A stretch of 64,000 nucleotides of DNA. Source: Prorocentrum cordatum. Lineage: Eukaryota > Sar > Dinophyceae > Prorocentrales > Prorocentraceae. The stretch spans positions 761,110 through 825,109 of the forward strand of contig CAUYUJ010018560.1 in assembly GCA_963575745.1 (NCBI GenBank), given 5' to 3'. How positions within the stretch are numbered: position 1 is the stretch's first letter; each line of letters opens with the position of its first letter. A program made the translations under genes and the position numbers. Positions 41,564-51,705 of this stretch are shown in pieces. Below the pieces are notes generated by a model. That model was given only the letters and a program-made list of their open reading frames with translations, was not told the DNA's origin and made no database searches.

Positions 41564-43749
41564 CGTCGGCCTCGGGCACGCCGAGCAGCGGCACGGAGCC
41601 ACTGACTGTACGAGGAACACGAGGCGGCCCAGGGAGAACACGTCGGACAGGCAGTCCAGCGGGGAGCTGTGGAGCACCTCGGGCGCCATGTACTGCAGCG
41701 TCCCGCCCGGCGGCAGAACGGATCCCCGAAGACGGCGCGACAGCCCGAAGTCCAGCAGCGTCGGCTTCAGGTTGCCCTGATCGGAGGGGGCATAAAGAAG
41801 GGGTAGGGACAAAGGTGGGGTTGGGAGGAAAATCGCTCCGAACGGCCCCTGGAAGAAGGAGACGCGTTAAACGGGAGCATCCAGCTGAGCCCGTTCCCCA
41901 GCCCCACCTTAGGGAGAATCCCCCCTCTTCGAACCCCCGACCTGAGCGTCCTGCTCCGCCAACACGTTGGAGCCCTTCAGGTCACCATGTACCACAGGAG
42001 GCGCCCGAGAGTGAAGGTACCGCAGTGCGCAGCACACGCCAGACAAGACCTGAGCGCGCGCGAGCTCCCTTAGCGGGTTCTCGGGGTCGCAGACCAGCTG
42101 GTCGACTGTCCTGCCGCGCACTAATTCGAGGATCAACGCCATGCGACCTGAGTCTGGCTGTATGCACGCGCCGTGGAAACCCACGATGTTGGGGTGCCTC
42201 AGGTGCCGCATGATGCCCAGCTCGTTCCCCAGGTTCACGAAAGACCTGGTGGAGACCTCCCCGCTGGGGATCTTCACCGCCACAGGGGTGCCGACGAAGT
42301 CGCCCTGGACGACGAGCCCGAAGCTGCCAGAGCCAAGTATCTTCGTGGTCAGGCGCACGTGCTCTGTGTCGACGAGCCATCTCTGTCGTTTGCCGACCGC
42401 CGCTACAGAGCGCAGTGCGGTTTTGCACTCGAACGCCAGCACGTCGTCGTCCTCATCCGTGCCTTGCAACCTGGCCAGGTCGAACACCTGGTCCGAGGCC
42501 TTCGATGATATCAGGGAAACGTGCGAGCGCGTCTCGGGGTCCATGCAGGTTGAAGAGCTCGACAGCGCCTGCTCCAACTTGAACTCCGTCGCGACGCGCC
42601 CGTTCCTTTCCAGGAGCAGGGCTTGGAACAGCTTCCGCTGGGTGGCCTCGTTGTTTCGGGCTCCTACGATCGACAAGAGCGCCAGCATGCTCAGCGTCAG
42701 CAAGAACCACTTTTCGACCGAGTGCGACTCATCATTCATGAAATTCGCCGACCCCTTGGGTGCCAGCGTGCGAAATGGCGGCCCCGCCCAGCTTTTCTTT
42801 TGTTTGTCATCATTCCAGCCATCATGAATCGATTCCGCAGCAAGATGCGAACCAGATCAAACACTACAACTTCCAGGCATGTGCATCTACAGATGGTTAT
42901 GCGGCCGATACTCCTGTCAAACATAAACATCCAGAAAGTCACCCTGTGGGAGGAGGGGGCTTGCTCGCAGGCGGGGAGGCGGTGCCCAGGCGGCGCTCGG
43001 GAAGGCCAGGGGAACTCACGGGCGCCCTGGGGCCTCTCAAGACGGGCCTCCGATGCCCAAACTGGGTGCCTCTTCGGCGGCGCTTCCCAGGGGCCACCAG
43101 GATGTGCCCCCCGAAGCCTCCAAGAAGCCCCTGGTGAGCCCCGCGGCTGATCCCAAGAGACCTCTTGCCATGGAATGCGGCAACAACACTCACGTGCTCC
43201 AGGCGCGCGCCCCGCGAAGCGAGAGGAATCACACGCAATAGCCAGCAGCACAGTGGAATCCGCCGCCAGGAGGTAATGCCAGCGCACTTGCAAGTACAGG
43301 TGCGAAACCGTCAGCACGCCGTCTAGCATTAGGCAGGTCAGGGCCGTCTCCACGTCCGACCGCAGAGGTTGGCCGTCCAGACCGACGGGACTGCTGGAAA
43401 CGGACCCGTGCAGCAGCGACACGTAGTAGGGATTCGACAATATCACCGCTAGGCAGGCAACGACGCACATGGTCGACACCAGCCTCTCGCTGCCCACGGC
43501 CCCTAGTTTTTCATACAGCCCCAGGCAGATCGCAAGCGACGGGATCGCGAAGACGACGATGACAACGACCTTCATCTGGTAGACGGCCCGCACCGCCTCG
43601 CACTCGTGATCCAGACTGCGGCCGCCGTCCTGGACGAGGGCGATGATGGCGAGCGCCTGGACGATGGCGCTCGCCACCGCGCAGTTCCGGAGCGACTGCC
43701 TGGCGCGCCCCGCGACGAACGCCAGCTCCGACTTGTCATTCGGGAACCT
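40614..43749 (-). CDS. Membrane-anchored TKL-like protein kinase gene
   Basis: Four exons are proposed: about 43194-43749, 41942-42754, 41205-41776 and 40614-40929. The N-terminal part has four or more hydrophobic segments (MKVVVIVVFAIPSLAICLGL, STMCVVACLAVILSNPYYV, WHYLLAADSTVLLAIAC, and WFLLTLSMLALLSIVG in exon 2). The kinase domain shows LGSGSFG (P-loop), VAVK, NELGIMRHLRHPNIVGFHGA (alpha-C Glu), VVHGDLKGSNVL (catalytic loop with HGD instead of HRD), LLDFGLSRRL (DFG), YMAPEVL (APE) and DPAERPSM. A cytosolic kinase tethered to a membrane is inferred; the substrate is unknown. The 41777-41941 intron removes cleanly in phase. The exon 1-2 junction is unresolved, and upstream exons may be missing. 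The stop is TAG at 40614. Confidence 0.7.
41205..41776 (-). CDS. Kinase gene, exon 3 (kinase C-lobe with poly-Thr insert)
   Basis: The acceptor is gatcag|GGC. DFG and APE follow, then a run of about 20 Thr encoded by a GTC repeat on the plus strand, then an acidic stretch and the end of the C-lobe (WATSKSLLAFDPAERPSM). The donor GCTAG|GTGGGG gives phase 2 and fits exon 4; without it the frame ends at TGA 41147. Confidence 0.65.
41501..41563. repeat. GTC trinucleotide repeat inside the kinase coding exon
   Basis: About 20 uninterrupted GTC units on the plus strand, read as Thr codons (ACG) in the kinase frame. Confidence 0.85.
41942..42754 (-). CDS. Kinase gene, exon 2 (last membrane segment and kinase N-lobe)
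   Basis: The exon is 271 codons from cccaag|GGG to donor GCTCAG|GTCGGG, both phase 0. It contains ATG codons at NFMNDESHSV, a membrane segment, a linker of about 100 residues, the P-loop, the VAVK Lys and the catalytic loop. If transcription started in the upstream intron, the ATG here would give a single-pass kinase. Confidence 0.65.
43194..43749 (-). CDS. Kinase gene, exon 1 visible (transmembrane part)
   Basis: The acceptor is taken at ccagag|AGG, and the frame reads RFPNDKSELAFVAGRARQSL, then three or four membrane segments separated by short loops. A consensus donor C|GTGAGT sits at 43193 but leaves phase 1, which does not match the best acceptor of the next exon. The true edge may be earlier, or a small exon may lie between. 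Confidence 0.5.
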
Positions 43750-44292
43750 CTCTGGCGGAGCGCAAGGGGAGGGCAGGGCGAGGACGGCGGCCTCCCGCGA
43801 GGGCAGGGGCCCTCTCGAAAGGAACCGCCCGGCGTGAGTACCATACCCCCTGCGCCCTCCGGACAGCAGGCCTCCTCCGTCGCCTCATCCCCGACCCGAG
43901 CCCGCTCGAGGCCGATGCCTGGCCCCCCCCCAAGGTCTGTCCTGGCCAGTCTCTTCGAGCCGCGCCGGGCCGTGGCCGAAGGCCTCCCCAGGCGGCCCGG
44001 GAGAGGCGAGAAACTACAGACCCTGGAAGTGGAAGGACCAACTGGAGCCCAACTGGAGGTCGAAGGCAGGACATCGAAAGCAGGAGGTCGTGCCCAACTA
44101 CAGATCCTGGAAGTCGAAGGCAGGAAACCCAGGGCAAATTGGAGCGACTAGGGCAGGCGGCACACCTGGGCCGACGGGCCGACTGGGGCCAGCCAGGGCC
44201 AGTTGGGGGCGACTGGGGCCGCATCGGGTTCACTGCGCCCCCGCCCCTCGAATTTTGGGCCTGCTCCCCCTCCCCGTCCCCCGCCTCTCCTT

Positions 44293-44490
44293 TTCCTCCT
44301 CCTCCTCCTCCTCCTCCTCCTCCTCCTCCTGAGCCTCCTCCTGAGCCTCCTCCTGAGCCTCCTCCTGAGCCTCCTCCTGAGCCTCCTCCTCCCCCTGAGT
44401 CTCCTCCTCCTCTTCCTCCTCCTCCACCTTTTCCTCCTCCTCCTCCTCCTCCTCCTCCTCCTCATCATCATCATCATCATCCTCATCATT

Positions 44491-44545
<55 letters not shown>

Positions 44546-44552
44546 CCATCAC

Positions 44553-44646
<94 letters not shown>
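44293..44646. repeat. TCC then CAT microsatellite
   Basis: TCC units, interrupted by TGAGCC, pass at about 44461 into long uninterrupted CAT units. Pro-, His- or Met-rich open frames on both strands are translations of the repeat. Confidence 0.9.
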
Positions 44647-44647
<1 letters not shown>

Positions 44648-45013
44648 CTTTCCTACATTATCTTCCCTCCCTCCTCTTTTGGCCGTCAATGGCGCCTCAA
44701 AGAGAAACGCAAAAGGAGGCTACACTGCAGCTGAAACGGATACCTCAACCCTGGGAAAACACTTTAACAACATCGAGGCCAAGGAAAACCGCTGGGTTGT
44801 CAGGATGCTTCACCTGACGGACTCGGTTCCAATTCCTGTTGCCAGTCACTGTCGGGAGTGTAAACGGCCTGCCCACATCACAAACCTGGGACCCCGAGGA
44901 GCAGCAACGACACCCCAAAAGAAAGCATGTGAGTGATCACTCGCCTCAAGCGCTATGACCCTGCGCTGGAGCCGATCCAAAACAACCAAGTCTAGGCGAG
45001 AGCGCAAGAACCC
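44647..45013. other. Unassigned stretch
   Basis: A less GC-rich stretch with a short plus-strand open tail (RMLHLTDSVPIPVASHCREC near 44800-44860). I see no motif, splice context or homologue and do not call a gene. Confidence 0.3.
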
Positions 45014-45296
45014 TCAGCTGGACATGAGGGGCCGGTTTATCCTTTCAGGTACACAATGCAGCGCCTGAAGCCAGACATGGACGGCCACTGATGAGGGCTT
45101 TCGCCTCTCGGACGGAGGAGGCTCAGGAGGAGGAGGAGGAGAAGTGCACTGGCAGAGAAGAGAAAGGCGGGCGGACAAGAGCACGAGACGCGAAGAGAAG
45201 AAACGATGCGTCAGCGTCCACGACCAAGCTCGGCGAGCGGCGGCATCCTCCTCCAGACCTGGCAAAGGCGAGCCTTGAGCGCACGGCGAAGCCTGT

Positions 45297-46240
45297 CTAC
45301 GCCCGTGACTCTGGAGGGGTTCTTGAACGTATGATAGCTGACGCATGCAGCATCAACAAAAAAACAAAAGAAAGAAGCTGCGCACATTGGAGAGGAAGAA
45401 GCGGAAAGACAGCAGCACAGGCAGGACCACCGAGGGAGACAGCAGGGGGGAGACGAGGGAGCAGAGGCGTGATGGCGGCAATCAAGACCTCACATTCCAG
45501 CAAGTGAGCGAGCGAATCAGGTGCGTCTTTACACTGGCAGAAGCAGCACACTTTGGTGGGGCCCCGAAACCTTTTGGTAGTGGTCCAAGCATTACAAACT
45601 GTGCGAAGGATAAAGGGCATGACACACGGCGGGATTTAACCCGCGATCAACTGAAAAGCACGGAATAAAATATCACGCTGGGGAAGAGACATGGGAAGCC
45701 AATGACGGGCACGCGCCTGAATGGTGGGCCACGGGGAGTCACCAGCACACTCGTGCAGCCTGTATTCAGTTTTCTTCTGGAAGTTGGAACGCCGAATTCA
45801 GGCATTCAGGGAATCTGGCTGAGAGCGGCAAAATTCTCCCAAGGCGACCTAAAGCTAGAGTTACGATACAAAGGGCGGCCCCCCCAGGCAATAACACAAT
45901 CGTCGGAAGAACTATACTGACTAAAAAGGTCGCACAGTTCGTGAAACGTTTTGGAGTAAGTTGCGAGCCTAAACATAGATGCGCGAGCAACAGAGTACAA
46001 ATTTCTGGCCTGGGTAGGGAAGCCGTCAGATTTGAGACAATAGAGCAGGGACTTACTGTAAACATTGCGCGGGGCCTCAGAAAGCATTTGCAACGCTCTA
46101 CTCTCGATCACCAGAGGCCCGGAGTCGGGGAGGTGGAATCGCGCAAAATAGGTGAGGGTTCTGAAGTCGAACGTGTTACACCGTGCGATGCTCTTAGCGA
46201 AGCCGATGTGCAGGGATTTCGCGCAAGCAACTCGATCCAT
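45297..46240 (-). pseudogene. LINE C-terminal region with Cys/His finger
   Basis: MDRVACAKSLHIGFAKSIA to YFARFHLPDSGPLVIESRAL is the usual helical region after RT. It is followed in another frame by KVCCFCQCKDAPDSLAHLLE and Cys, a C-x2-C ... H-x4-C finger of the type that ends many LINE ORF2 proteins. Confidence 0.6.
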
Positions 46241-46333
46241 GTATTCACTGCGTGGGGCCTGCCACGATTTATGCCAGCCGCTGAGACGTATCCAGGGGCC
46301 TAGGTATTTGCCAGTGTCGGTGAGGGCGAACCT

Positions 46334-47294
46334 TTAGCCACGAATACCGAGTACACGCAGACGAGCAAGGAATGCGGCGCGGTCGGGCAACTTGGGCATT
46401 ACAATCTGCATGCCTTCAATCTTGAGAACAAGGGCGGCAGAGCCGGCGGCGATGCACCAAACAGGAAGGGCAGTGGCAAGAGTAGAGTAGACACAACCAC
46501 CAGCAATACCCACATCATCAGCAAACGCCCCAAGACGAGAGTGATCAGGAGGGAGACGATCGAGCATCATACGAAGGAAGGGGTCCAGGCAGAGGGCGAA
46601 GAGGGAGCCAGAGAGAGGGCAGCCTTACCTTATCTTCGGGTGACCCAGAACCCATGAGACGCAACACCATTGTACGATACACTTATCCAGATAGAGGAAC
46701 ATAGTAGCTGAACAGCAGAGCGGAACCTTGGGGGAGTACCCGTAATATCTAGAGCCCACTGAATAAACTCGTGCAGGAGACTGGGGAACGCAGCTTTCGT
46801 CGTACAGAACGCAAACGCAATCGGTCAGGTGCTGCTGGCAGAAGTAATGAAAGAGACTAGCTTCTAGGCCAATCGAATTCTCGAACATTGAACGACCACG
46901 AACAAAACCCAGCCTGACTATTGCAACGAACAACTTGGCACACGTAACCCAAAACATGATTTAACGCAATACAACACAGCTTGTTACAGGAGTCGGATAG
47001 AGTGATTGGCCTGGTCTTGTCAACAGAGCGGTAGGCCGCGAACACGTCGGGCGGCGTTTCGCCCTTGACCAGGAAGACTGCATGCGCAAAGTTGAAACCG
47101 TCGCCGACGCAGAGGCTGGCGAACAGGGCAGAGTACACAAGGAAGAGGGAGTACAGAGCAGCTTCGCCTGACCGCAGCCATTGAGAGTATGCTAGCCCAT
47201 CAGGGCCAGGAGAGAAATCTCTGACTTTCGTGAAGATGGCCCTGAATTCGTCAAACCCAATTTCCCATTCGGGGACAGGCGGAGCTGGCTGCAC
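46334..47294 (-). pseudogene. LINE reverse transcriptase
   Basis: Motifs in order: FSPGPDGLAYSQWLRSGE, HAVFLVKGETPPD with TRPITLSDSCNKLCC, QAGF and FVRGRSMFENSIG, a decayed motif A (CVLYDESCVPQSPARVY), and LGAFADDVGIAGG, where the catalytic Y/F-A-D-D box at 46514-46525 is intact. Three frames and at least one stop are involved. Confidence 0.7.
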
Positions 47295-47914
47295 AACCGG
47301 CCGAATCTTGTCTAACTGGTCGGGCAGGCACCTATGACCACGATGGATCTGGCCCCAATATTTAGCGATTCGCCTGGCAATTTCTTCGGGGTCGGAGTGC
47401 TCAGGCCCCTGGAGGTCGGCGATGCCAGCAAGACGAATGGTCCTGCATCCAGAAGCCCAAGCGGAACAACACTGATAAAGTTGACGCCGTCGGCTGAGGC
47501 GCTCAGCTGGAGGGGAGTCCTGGTCTTGCTCTGGTTCACGAAGCTCGCGCTGCAGGTTGGATGCAGGTTGGAGGTCTGCAGGGAGCCAACGTGCCCACGG
47601 GGGCCCGCTCGGTCGATCCAGATCAAATTCGGGAGGCCCAGGAACTGCTTCAGGAAAGGATAAGCCCTGGCGGCCCTGGAAGCCAGGACGTGGTTGGACA
47701 CCCGCACATCACGCATAAGGGCAAGGCACCAGGGGAACTTCTCGGAGACAGTGTGGGCTCCTCTGGTTTCCAGCTTACCTGGAAGGGCCCTGGAGGCGGA
47801 TCTCAGGATATCTTTGGCTTCAGAAAGTCTGCCCCAGGGATCGTCGCTTAGCGGATCAGCTGCCAGGAACGCTTGATCACAGACTTATGGAAATTCAAAA
47901 TGTTTGGAGACCCA

Positions 47915-48800
47915 TCAAGGAGGACGGCATACAGAATCTGAACAGATTACCTTCGGCGCACGGGAAACACATATCGGAATGTGGTCAGACAGGTTCGCAC
48001 GGCCCACGACGCTGCCGATCGCCATGGTGGCGGGCTGCATGTCTAGCAGCTCCGCGGTGAACATGCTGCGCAGGATGCGAACCAGCCGCGAGACAGAAAA
48101 TATCGCATCGTCGTAGACGACGCGGTGCGTGGGCACATCTTGCATGAGCCCTGCGCATGAGGAAAATAGCTTGGCATCGTGTCTGACAATGTCGGGCCAA
48201 GCAGGAAGGAAGCGGCCAGAAACGTGCCGGGACCCCTTCCCTTCACAGCAAGAAATTCCAATCAACCGCCACGAAACTGGCAACTTTAGAGCCTGGGAAT
48301 AGAGCCAGGGCCACAGCACTCCGGAATATTTTTTGGCAGGAACAGGAATAATAAGCGTGTTGTGACTGCTCATGATCTGGAGGGTCTGGAAGGCATTCTG
48401 GGAGGAGAGACCCGAGAGGCTTGTAATCCTGGTTCCTGACAGGAGAACATGATGGGCTCGCCCTCGGCGAACGACGCGATGCTGTATGCGTTGAAACTTC
48501 GAACAGAGAGATTCGCTAATAAGGATAATGCAGCCGCCTGCATCGCGCTCTTGAGCGAAAGTGCCGTAGCCGCGCACGCCATGCATCTCGAGGAGGAGGA
48601 GGTCGAGTTCCTTCTGGGGCCCTCTGGTTTCTTGGAGGCAAATCACCTGACGACGAGAAACGATACGTTTTACGAATTCGATTTCCTTCTTGCATAAGGA
48701 TTAGACCAAAGCGCATTGAACATTCGGTGGACGCTCCAGGAAACAATAGAGAACCTATCAGAAAGCTCGCGGGGGACGAAATCATCGGGGTCGGGAAGAT
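47915..48800 (-). pseudogene. LINE endonuclease (AP type)
   Basis: The domain start RFSIVSWSVHRMFNALW (48.76 kb) matches the SWNVNG motif with the Asn changed to Ser. Another frame then holds MICLQETRGPQKELDLLLLE (catalytic Glu), and the domain closes with RANLSDHIPICVSRAP (the SDHxP motif). A frame break separates start and core. It would nick target DNA for target-primed reverse transcription if intact. Confidence 0.65.
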
Positions 48801-49028
48801 CGTCGGGGGCGGGGAAATCTCCGGGGCCCAGGTGCGAAGTCGACGGCGAACTAGAAGAGGACGCAGAAGAGGTGGAGGAAGAGCGACAGCTGGAAGAATA
48901 AGCAGGTGAAGGAGTATGCCCCACATGCTTGCACCTGCAAGCCCTAGAACAAGCGCTTAGGGATATGAAGAGCAACATTCGATATAACTATCCCTTCCCA
49001 CTTGTGCCTCTTCGCACTGGTGTGTCTC

Positions 49029-49625
49029 CTATGACAGGGAGCTGGCGACGATCTCGTCGGCGGCGGCGCTGTCGATCCCGAACTGGGCGAGGCTGTCGTA
49101 CTTCAGCTCGCATGCATAGGAGTCGTCGGCAACCTCGACGAGGAACGCAAGGACCTCGACGTCGTCAGAGCCGAAGAGGAGGAACAAGAAACCGCGCGGG
49201 CCGTTGCAGCCGAGGCGGCAGCCCTGCTTCCACGCGCCGTTATCCTTCATGTGCGCGAGGAGGGCCTGCCACAAGCGACCGAGGACCTCGTGGCGATTGC
49301 GGATCTCTTGGCTGGCGTCGGGGCGGCAACGCAGGTTCATGGTCATGTCGGCGCGCGGGCCCACCCACGAGATGCCGCCATTCTGGAGGGAGTCGAGAAC
49401 TACACTGGCGATGTCGACTGAGGCGAATTTGACGGTGTAGCTCACCAGCATGTTTTTGGCCGCGACTATCGCTCCTTGTTTCTGGTGCGCAGGAAGTGCT
49501 TGGAGTACAGCGACAGAGTGCGTTTGAAGCACACGAGCAAGAACGCGACGAGGAAAGCCACATGTCCAAATATTGCACTTGTCTGCGTCGTCGCTGGGGG
49601 CCATCGGGCTCGGAAAGTCGCCCAC
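49029..49625 (-). pseudogene. LINE ORF1-like segment
   Basis: A 198-codon frame reads KCNIWTCGFPRRVLARVLQ, KFASVDIASVVLDSLQNGG, IRNRHEVLGRLWQALLAHMK and GPRGFLFLLFGSDDVEVLAF. The order (short beta-rich start, then a basic helix with LG-x-LW and a final strand) resembles the RRM-like nucleic-acid-binding ORF1 part of dinoflagellate LINEs, from memory. A cellular gene is the alternative. Confidence 0.45.
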
Positions 49626-49959
49626 TGCGCGTCTCTTCTGGTTTCCACTTCCAGGACTAGAGATGCTCGGGCTGTATGTCGCGCTGCGCGAGGAGCGAAT
49701 CGAGGAGGCGGCCGTCTCGCTCGCGGCGGGCCTGCTCTCGAGCTCGGCGAGGATGGAAGCTTCGACGGCCGCGGTGATTCTCTCACATGCCGCAGGGAAT
49801 CTGGGGCGGGCTCGGAGTGGCCCGGGACGTGAGGGAGCTTCAGGATGGGTGCCGAAACGATTGCCCCCTGAGGGCCTGCGAACACTTGAAAAAGGCCTAC
49901 GGAAGGCCGAAAGCTAATCGCTGATTCTCGGGCGTCTATAGCCCTTCGCAACGTTTAGC

Positions 49960-49980
49960 CTTGAGCCACAATGGCTGCGG
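49960..49980 (-). other. Spliced-leader relict, 19 of 21 bases
   Basis: The minus strand reads CCGCAGCCATTGTGG followed by CTCAAG. The dinoflagellate spliced leader (without its variable first base) is CCGTAGCCATTTTGG followed by CTCAAG, so there are only two differences. It lies directly at the 5' side of the LINE, implying that a trans-spliced LINE transcript was the template for this insertion. Confidence 0.8.
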
Positions 49981-50339
49981 ACCAGGGGGGGAGGAGGAAG
50001 AGGAGGATGGGGGGGGGGGGGGGGGGGCGCGCTCTACACCCCGAAACTTCGCCCGATTAAAGAGGGAGAGGATGGCAGCAGCGAGGCCCATAGCGGCGCG
50101 AGCTATCTTGACCTTCAGCTTTACCTGCTCCAAATCAGACGCGGCAATCTGGGGATGCTAGTTCACCGCGCGCTTCGCGCCACGATCGGAAAACAAGTAC
50201 CCCTACGACCTGAACCGCTCCCGGGACGAGATCCCGAAATCCTCAAAGTTCTTATGGCCACCGCCCGTAAAGAGACTTGCCAACTATGGGCCCGCACCCA
50301 GGATCCCATGGATAACGAGGCCGGAGTACTGCAGTCTCG

Positions 50340-50390
50340 TTTTTTTTGTTTTTTCTTTATTTTATATATATACATAAAAAAACTACCCGC
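50340..50390 (-). other. A-rich tail (minus strand) of a LINE-like insertion
   Basis: The plus strand is T-rich (CGTTTTTTTTGTTTTTTC ... TATATATATACAT), that is, A-rich on the minus strand. It lies downstream of the LINE-like fragment at 50.65-51.38 kb and may be its 3' tail. Confidence 0.4.
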
Positions 50391-50652
50391 GCCCTGGAGG
50401 GCCAGGCCAACAACGTTCTACAATCGCCGAAACAATCAGACTCGGCTTCTAGAGCAACATTGAGAGCACCGAAGGCACCAAATTCAGCAGCTTGCGGAGT
50501 CTGAGGATAGGGGGCCCAAAGCGAGGCAGTGACTGCGCACATGAGGTCGCCCGAAATCAATCATGGCCAGGCACCACCCCGAACGGAAGGGCTCAGCCAA
50601 AGGATGCTTGAAACAACTGCCGCCCAGGAGAGCGCGGCCCCAGATCCTGAGG

Positions 50653-51378
50653 TCAGGGTGGGCGGGAGCGGGGTCGAGAGCACCAGGGAGCTTGGCCTCG
50701 CCAACCGACCGATAAACATGGGCGATTCCATAACACGAAGGCCGCGGCAGCAAGTCGCCAGGATGCTTTTTTATCAACGCCGCGCACGAGCAGGGTGCAT
50801 TCGCACTCGTGTGCTTCCGCGGCCAGAGCCATGGCAACAATGTCGGGCGACGCGAACTGAGCACGAACATCGTCGTAGGCCACGCATCGCCCAGAGCCTT
50901 CGCCACGGCGAAAAAACTCCATCGCGGCGGAAAGGACAGGCGCGGGAAACAGCAAACCTGCATGGTGAGCGGCAACATGGGTCCAGATGGCGTTGCCGGC
51001 GAGGGCTCTGATGGCGGACTTATCATTGTAGGAGACCTTACTGGACCTGCGCTTTTCGCGAACAAATGTCCCAGCGCAACCTGTGGGGAACTCCGAACTC
51101 AGGACCCGAAACCCTCTCAAACCCTCCATGCACGGCGGCCCTAGCTGACAAACCAACTTCGGGTCCAGGGCGAGGAGGTTGAGGGCGCGCCCGCGATCGT
51201 CAATGCACTCACAGAAAGAGGCCATGGACCAGCCGAGGCGACATAGGGTCATCCTAAGCGCGCTGAGGACCCCAGAGACCTCGGTCCAAGACCAATCGTC
51301 CCCACTGAAAACCCTGGACCACCCCTGACGCAAAGCCTTGAACGAAAGGGGCCCAGGGAACTGCCGAGCCCGCGTCAA
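50653..51378 (-). pseudogene. Possible LINE C-terminal fragment
   Basis: A 241-codon frame reads WTEVSGVLSALRMTLCRLGW, ECIDDRGRALNLLALDPKLV and AIRALAGNAIWTHVAAHHAG. The L-x-x-LGW and D-x-G-x2-L-x-L-x3-P spacing resembles the region downstream of RT in other dinoflagellate LINE copies. No RT or endonuclease is seen upstream, so this would be a 5'-truncated copy. A G run lies at 50011-50028. Confidence 0.35.
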
Positions 51379-51399
51379 GCGAAGCTCTTTGGCATGCCG

Positions 51400-51705
51400 A
51401 ACTGGAGGGGCGATGCTGACGCGCCAGGGTTCAAGAAGGGAGATAACAATAAGGGACCGGCGTTGCGACTTTGGGATGTAGACCCTGGGGAGCTCAGGCT
51501 ACCCTAGGACCTACTGGGGACCCTAGGCTTGCCCAGGGCTGGGTAGGGCTTACTGAAGGCCCTGGGCAAGCCCTGGGCCTGCCAAGGCTAGGGCCTTCCT
51601 CGTCGCCCACGCTCCCGCGCACCTCGCGCGGCCCTGCTCTGCCTCGCCGGGTGACGGCGTGGCTCTTGAAATTGCCTCTCGCCTCCTGGTAGCCCGCCTT
51701 TCCTC
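51400..51705. other. Short gene-free stretch with a local repeat
   Basis: From 51478 to 51600 variants of CCTAGGA, CCCTGGG and GGGCTTG recur (GACCCTGGGGAGC, GGGACCCTAGGCTTGCCC, GGCCCTGGGCAAGCCC). Nothing else is visible. Confidence 0.5.

Larger units (their letters stand above)
45014..49980 (-). mobile_element. Degenerate LINE retrotransposon with a spliced-leader relict at its 5' edge
   Basis: In minus-strand order: spliced-leader relict (49960-49980), an ORF1-like segment (49029-49625), apurinic-type endonuclease (about 48.8-47.9 kb), reverse transcriptase (47.3-46.3 kb), a C-terminal domain and a Cys/His finger (45.5 kb). This is standard LINE order. Frames change several times and stops interrupt RT, so it is a dead copy. 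No poly(A) tail or target-site duplication is evident; the 3' edge at 45014 is simply the last open frame. Confidence 0.75.

Noticed and set aside
44139-44936. 265-codon plus frame with poly-Pro and poly-His
   Set aside because: TCC and CAT microsatellite; no splice or motif support outside it.
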